A DNA stretch of 15,116 bases from JAWKTT01 sp041398965. GTDB lineage: Bacteria > Planctomycetota > Planctomycetia > Planctomycetales > Planctomycetaceae. The stretch lies in contig JAWKTT010000060.1 of NCBI GenBank assembly GCA_041398965.1, forward strand, positions 1 to 15,116. The letters run 5' to 3'. A program made the position numbers and the translations under genes. Of this stretch, positions 13,930 to 15,116 are shown piece after piece. A model generated the notes under the pieces. The model worked only from the letters and a program-made list of their open reading frames with translations, did no database searches and was not told the origin of the DNA. The stretch's first letter is position 1. Every line of letters begins with the position of its first letter.

Positions 13930-14946
13930 TCAACGATGGATTCTCCAACGATTAAGAGGCCAGTAGGTGTGGGTCACAACTCCCTGGATGTAGGATTCTG
14001 GGACCGCATACGGATTGTGAGCCGGGGCACCCACTTGCCACACCCTGGAGTCTGCGGAATTCACCGAGAAATCGCCCAGCACGAAGTATTCGTCCTCGCC
14101 AAGTAAAGCGGGTCGGTCGACCGTCCCCCAAGGCTCCGGCATGTACCAGTCTGGAACTGCCGGCAAATACTCGATGCCCTCCAGGGACTCCGGCGGTGTG
14201 AGACGTACGCCATCCACCCACACGAATCCATCTTGAATGTGAATCGTTTCGCCCGGCAAGCCGACAAGACGCTTGACATACAACACGTTGGGCTCTGACG
14301 GTAACTTGAAGACAGCTAAATCCCACCGGCGAGGCATGAGAAACTTGGTGACAATAATACTGTCACCCGAGTGAACGGTCTTGTCGACATCCGCCCCTTC
14401 GGAAACGTGGAACTTTTCGCAAATCATCAACGACTCGTCGGGCCAGCGATTCCTGTCATCAATCGGCGAACGAAAGCTACTCTGGCCGCATTCCGGACAG
14501 GTTCCCTTCCAATGTCGTCCAAGCAACGTCGGAGCCATGGCGTTTTTCGGAACGACGAATGTCTCGAAAAGAAACGGGCGAACGACGAAGAACAAGACGA
14601 CGAGCATCGTGACGGATGCCAATAGGGTGGGTAGCCACGCCTGAAGCCCCCGCAGAGGCCGAATCCGGAAGAACGCACAGATCACGGCACAGGGAACGAT
14701 GATAGAAACTGCGAGTCCAATCAATACTTCCTGAACAAGCGGGAGCACAGGGACAAATCTCTTGAGTAGGACGGTCGCCGCGATTTCCAAGGGGGCGACA
14801 ATGGCCGTGGCCAGCAAGACCCGCCGCGTCGTCACGCCCGGCACCTTCGCCCACCGCAACCCCATTCGAAGAAATCCCGCCCAAAGCCCGAACGAAACCC
14901 CAATCAAGCCAAGAAAGACAGCGGCAAGGAGAATGGTCGAGAACAT
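13930..14946 (-). CDS. signal peptidase I-like membrane protein lacking the catalytic Ser
   Basis: A 338-aa S26-type protein with four predicted N-terminal membrane segments (about 3-27, 43-61, 70-93, 104-126) and then a periplasmic catalytic-type domain. Box B reads FVVPKNAMAPTL (130-141). Signal peptidases I have a nucleophilic Ser directly before this Met, but here the residue is Ala136 (codon GCC, 14541-14539). The general-base Lys225 is kept in YVKRLVGLPGE, as are the GDFSVNSADSR box (291-301) and a Cys pair, CPEC (150-153), typical of an insertion in planctomycete homologues. It is therefore either a non-proteolytic member, perhaps binding rather than cleaving signal peptides, or an enzyme with a different nucleophile. 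The frame is otherwise intact and not decaying. The ATG at 14946 has no Shine-Dalgarno. proA starts 183 nt downstream. Confidence 0.88.
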   Translation of the reverse strand: MFSTILLAAVFLGLIGVSFGLWAGFLRMGLRWAKVPGVTTRRVLLATAIVAPLEIAATVLLKRFVPVLPLVQEVLIGLAVSIIVPCAVICAFFRIRPLRGLQAWLPTLLASVTMLVVLFFVVRPFLFETFVVPKNAMAPTLLGRHWKGTCPECGQSSFRSPIDDRNRWPDESLMICEKFHVSEGADVDKTVHSGDSIIVTKFLMPRRWDLAVFKLPSEPNVLYVKRLVGLPGETIHIQDGFVWVDGVRLTPPESLEGIEYLPAVPDWYMPEPWGTVDRPALLGEDEYFVLGDFSVNSADSRVWQVGAPAHNPYAVPESYIQGVVTHTYWPLNRWRIHR

Positions 14947-15066
14947 TTATTGATTGTGGGTTAGGGAGATGTCACGTCGTTTCGGCAGAGCAAACTCCCG
15001 CCAGCATGTGTATCCACGTCAGGATACAGCCTCGACGGGAATACCAAAAGGTAGCGGGACTCTCGA

Positions 15067-15116
15067 CTAACCTTGCTGAAACATTGGTCGGATTTGAGGA
15101 TCACGAAGCAGCACGA
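15067..15116 (-). CDS. possible C-terminal end of an upstream gene, partial
   Basis: The minus strand entering at the window edge is open in one frame, reading VLLRDPQIRPMFQQG before TAG at 15069-15067. The residue mix looks like a real protein end and the direction agrees with the other genes, but 15 codons are too few to identify a family. Between it and the signal-peptidase-like gene lie 120 bp with a small 6-bp hairpin (15010-15027). Confidence 0.3.
   Translation of the reverse strand, partial: VLLRDPQIRPMFQQG

Overview
The window looks like a chromosomal segment of a planctomycete (Planctomycetaceae-like). The evidence is a DUF1559 pseudopilin-like protein, a Gfo/Idh/MocA oxidoreductase, a secreted multi-EF-hand protein, a relic of a planctomycete-style RHS/YD-repeat protein, a polytopic signal-peptidase-I-like protein, weak or absent Shine-Dalgarno sites at several genes, and intergenic spaces filled with palindromic elements. 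A Kdo transferase gene (waaA) implies a lipid-A-bearing outer membrane. Nearly all recognisable genes lie on the minus strand.

Left part (1-2600) is accessory DNA. It holds an orphan 166-aa ORF and a TIR-domain gene, both on the minus strand. The sequence between them (623-718) folds as an integron attC recombination site. It has 7-base R boxes, 5- and 6-nt spacers, and L boxes that pair over 14 bp with two extrahelical bases on the L'' side. The GTTAGCT box upstream of the TIR gene is the exact complement of the AGCTAAC box that contains its stop codon, so the TIR gene appears to sit on a complete ~1.2-kb gene cassette. No integrase gene is visible, so this looks like a CALIN or the interior of a chromosomal integron. 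To its right, on the plus strand, lies a broken RHS-repeat fragment whose frame is destroyed by an 8-bp tandem duplication.

Middle part (2657-8513), in minus-strand transcription order from the right: a DUF1559 protein, a 668-bp gap with nothing recognised, a Gfo/Idh/MocA oxidoreductase, a signal-peptide protein with six EF-hand loops and a good intrinsic terminator, then guaA (GMP synthase) with its own promoter, a small leader hairpin and a strong Shine-Dalgarno.

Right part (8758-15116), in transcription order: a possible gene end at the window edge, a signal-peptidase-I-like protein whose catalytic Ser position is Ala, proA (proline biosynthesis), recJ (single-strand exonuclease) and waaA (Kdo transfer to lipid A). 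The recJ stop and waaA start codons are directly adjacent, indicating co-transcription. The recJ-proA space and the proA-signal-peptidase space contain long perfect or near-perfect palindromes that look like dispersed repeats.

The most notable items are the integron cassette carrying a TIR (putative NADase, antiphage-type) gene with an unusual methionine-rich tail, and the signal-peptidase homologue lacking its nucleophile.
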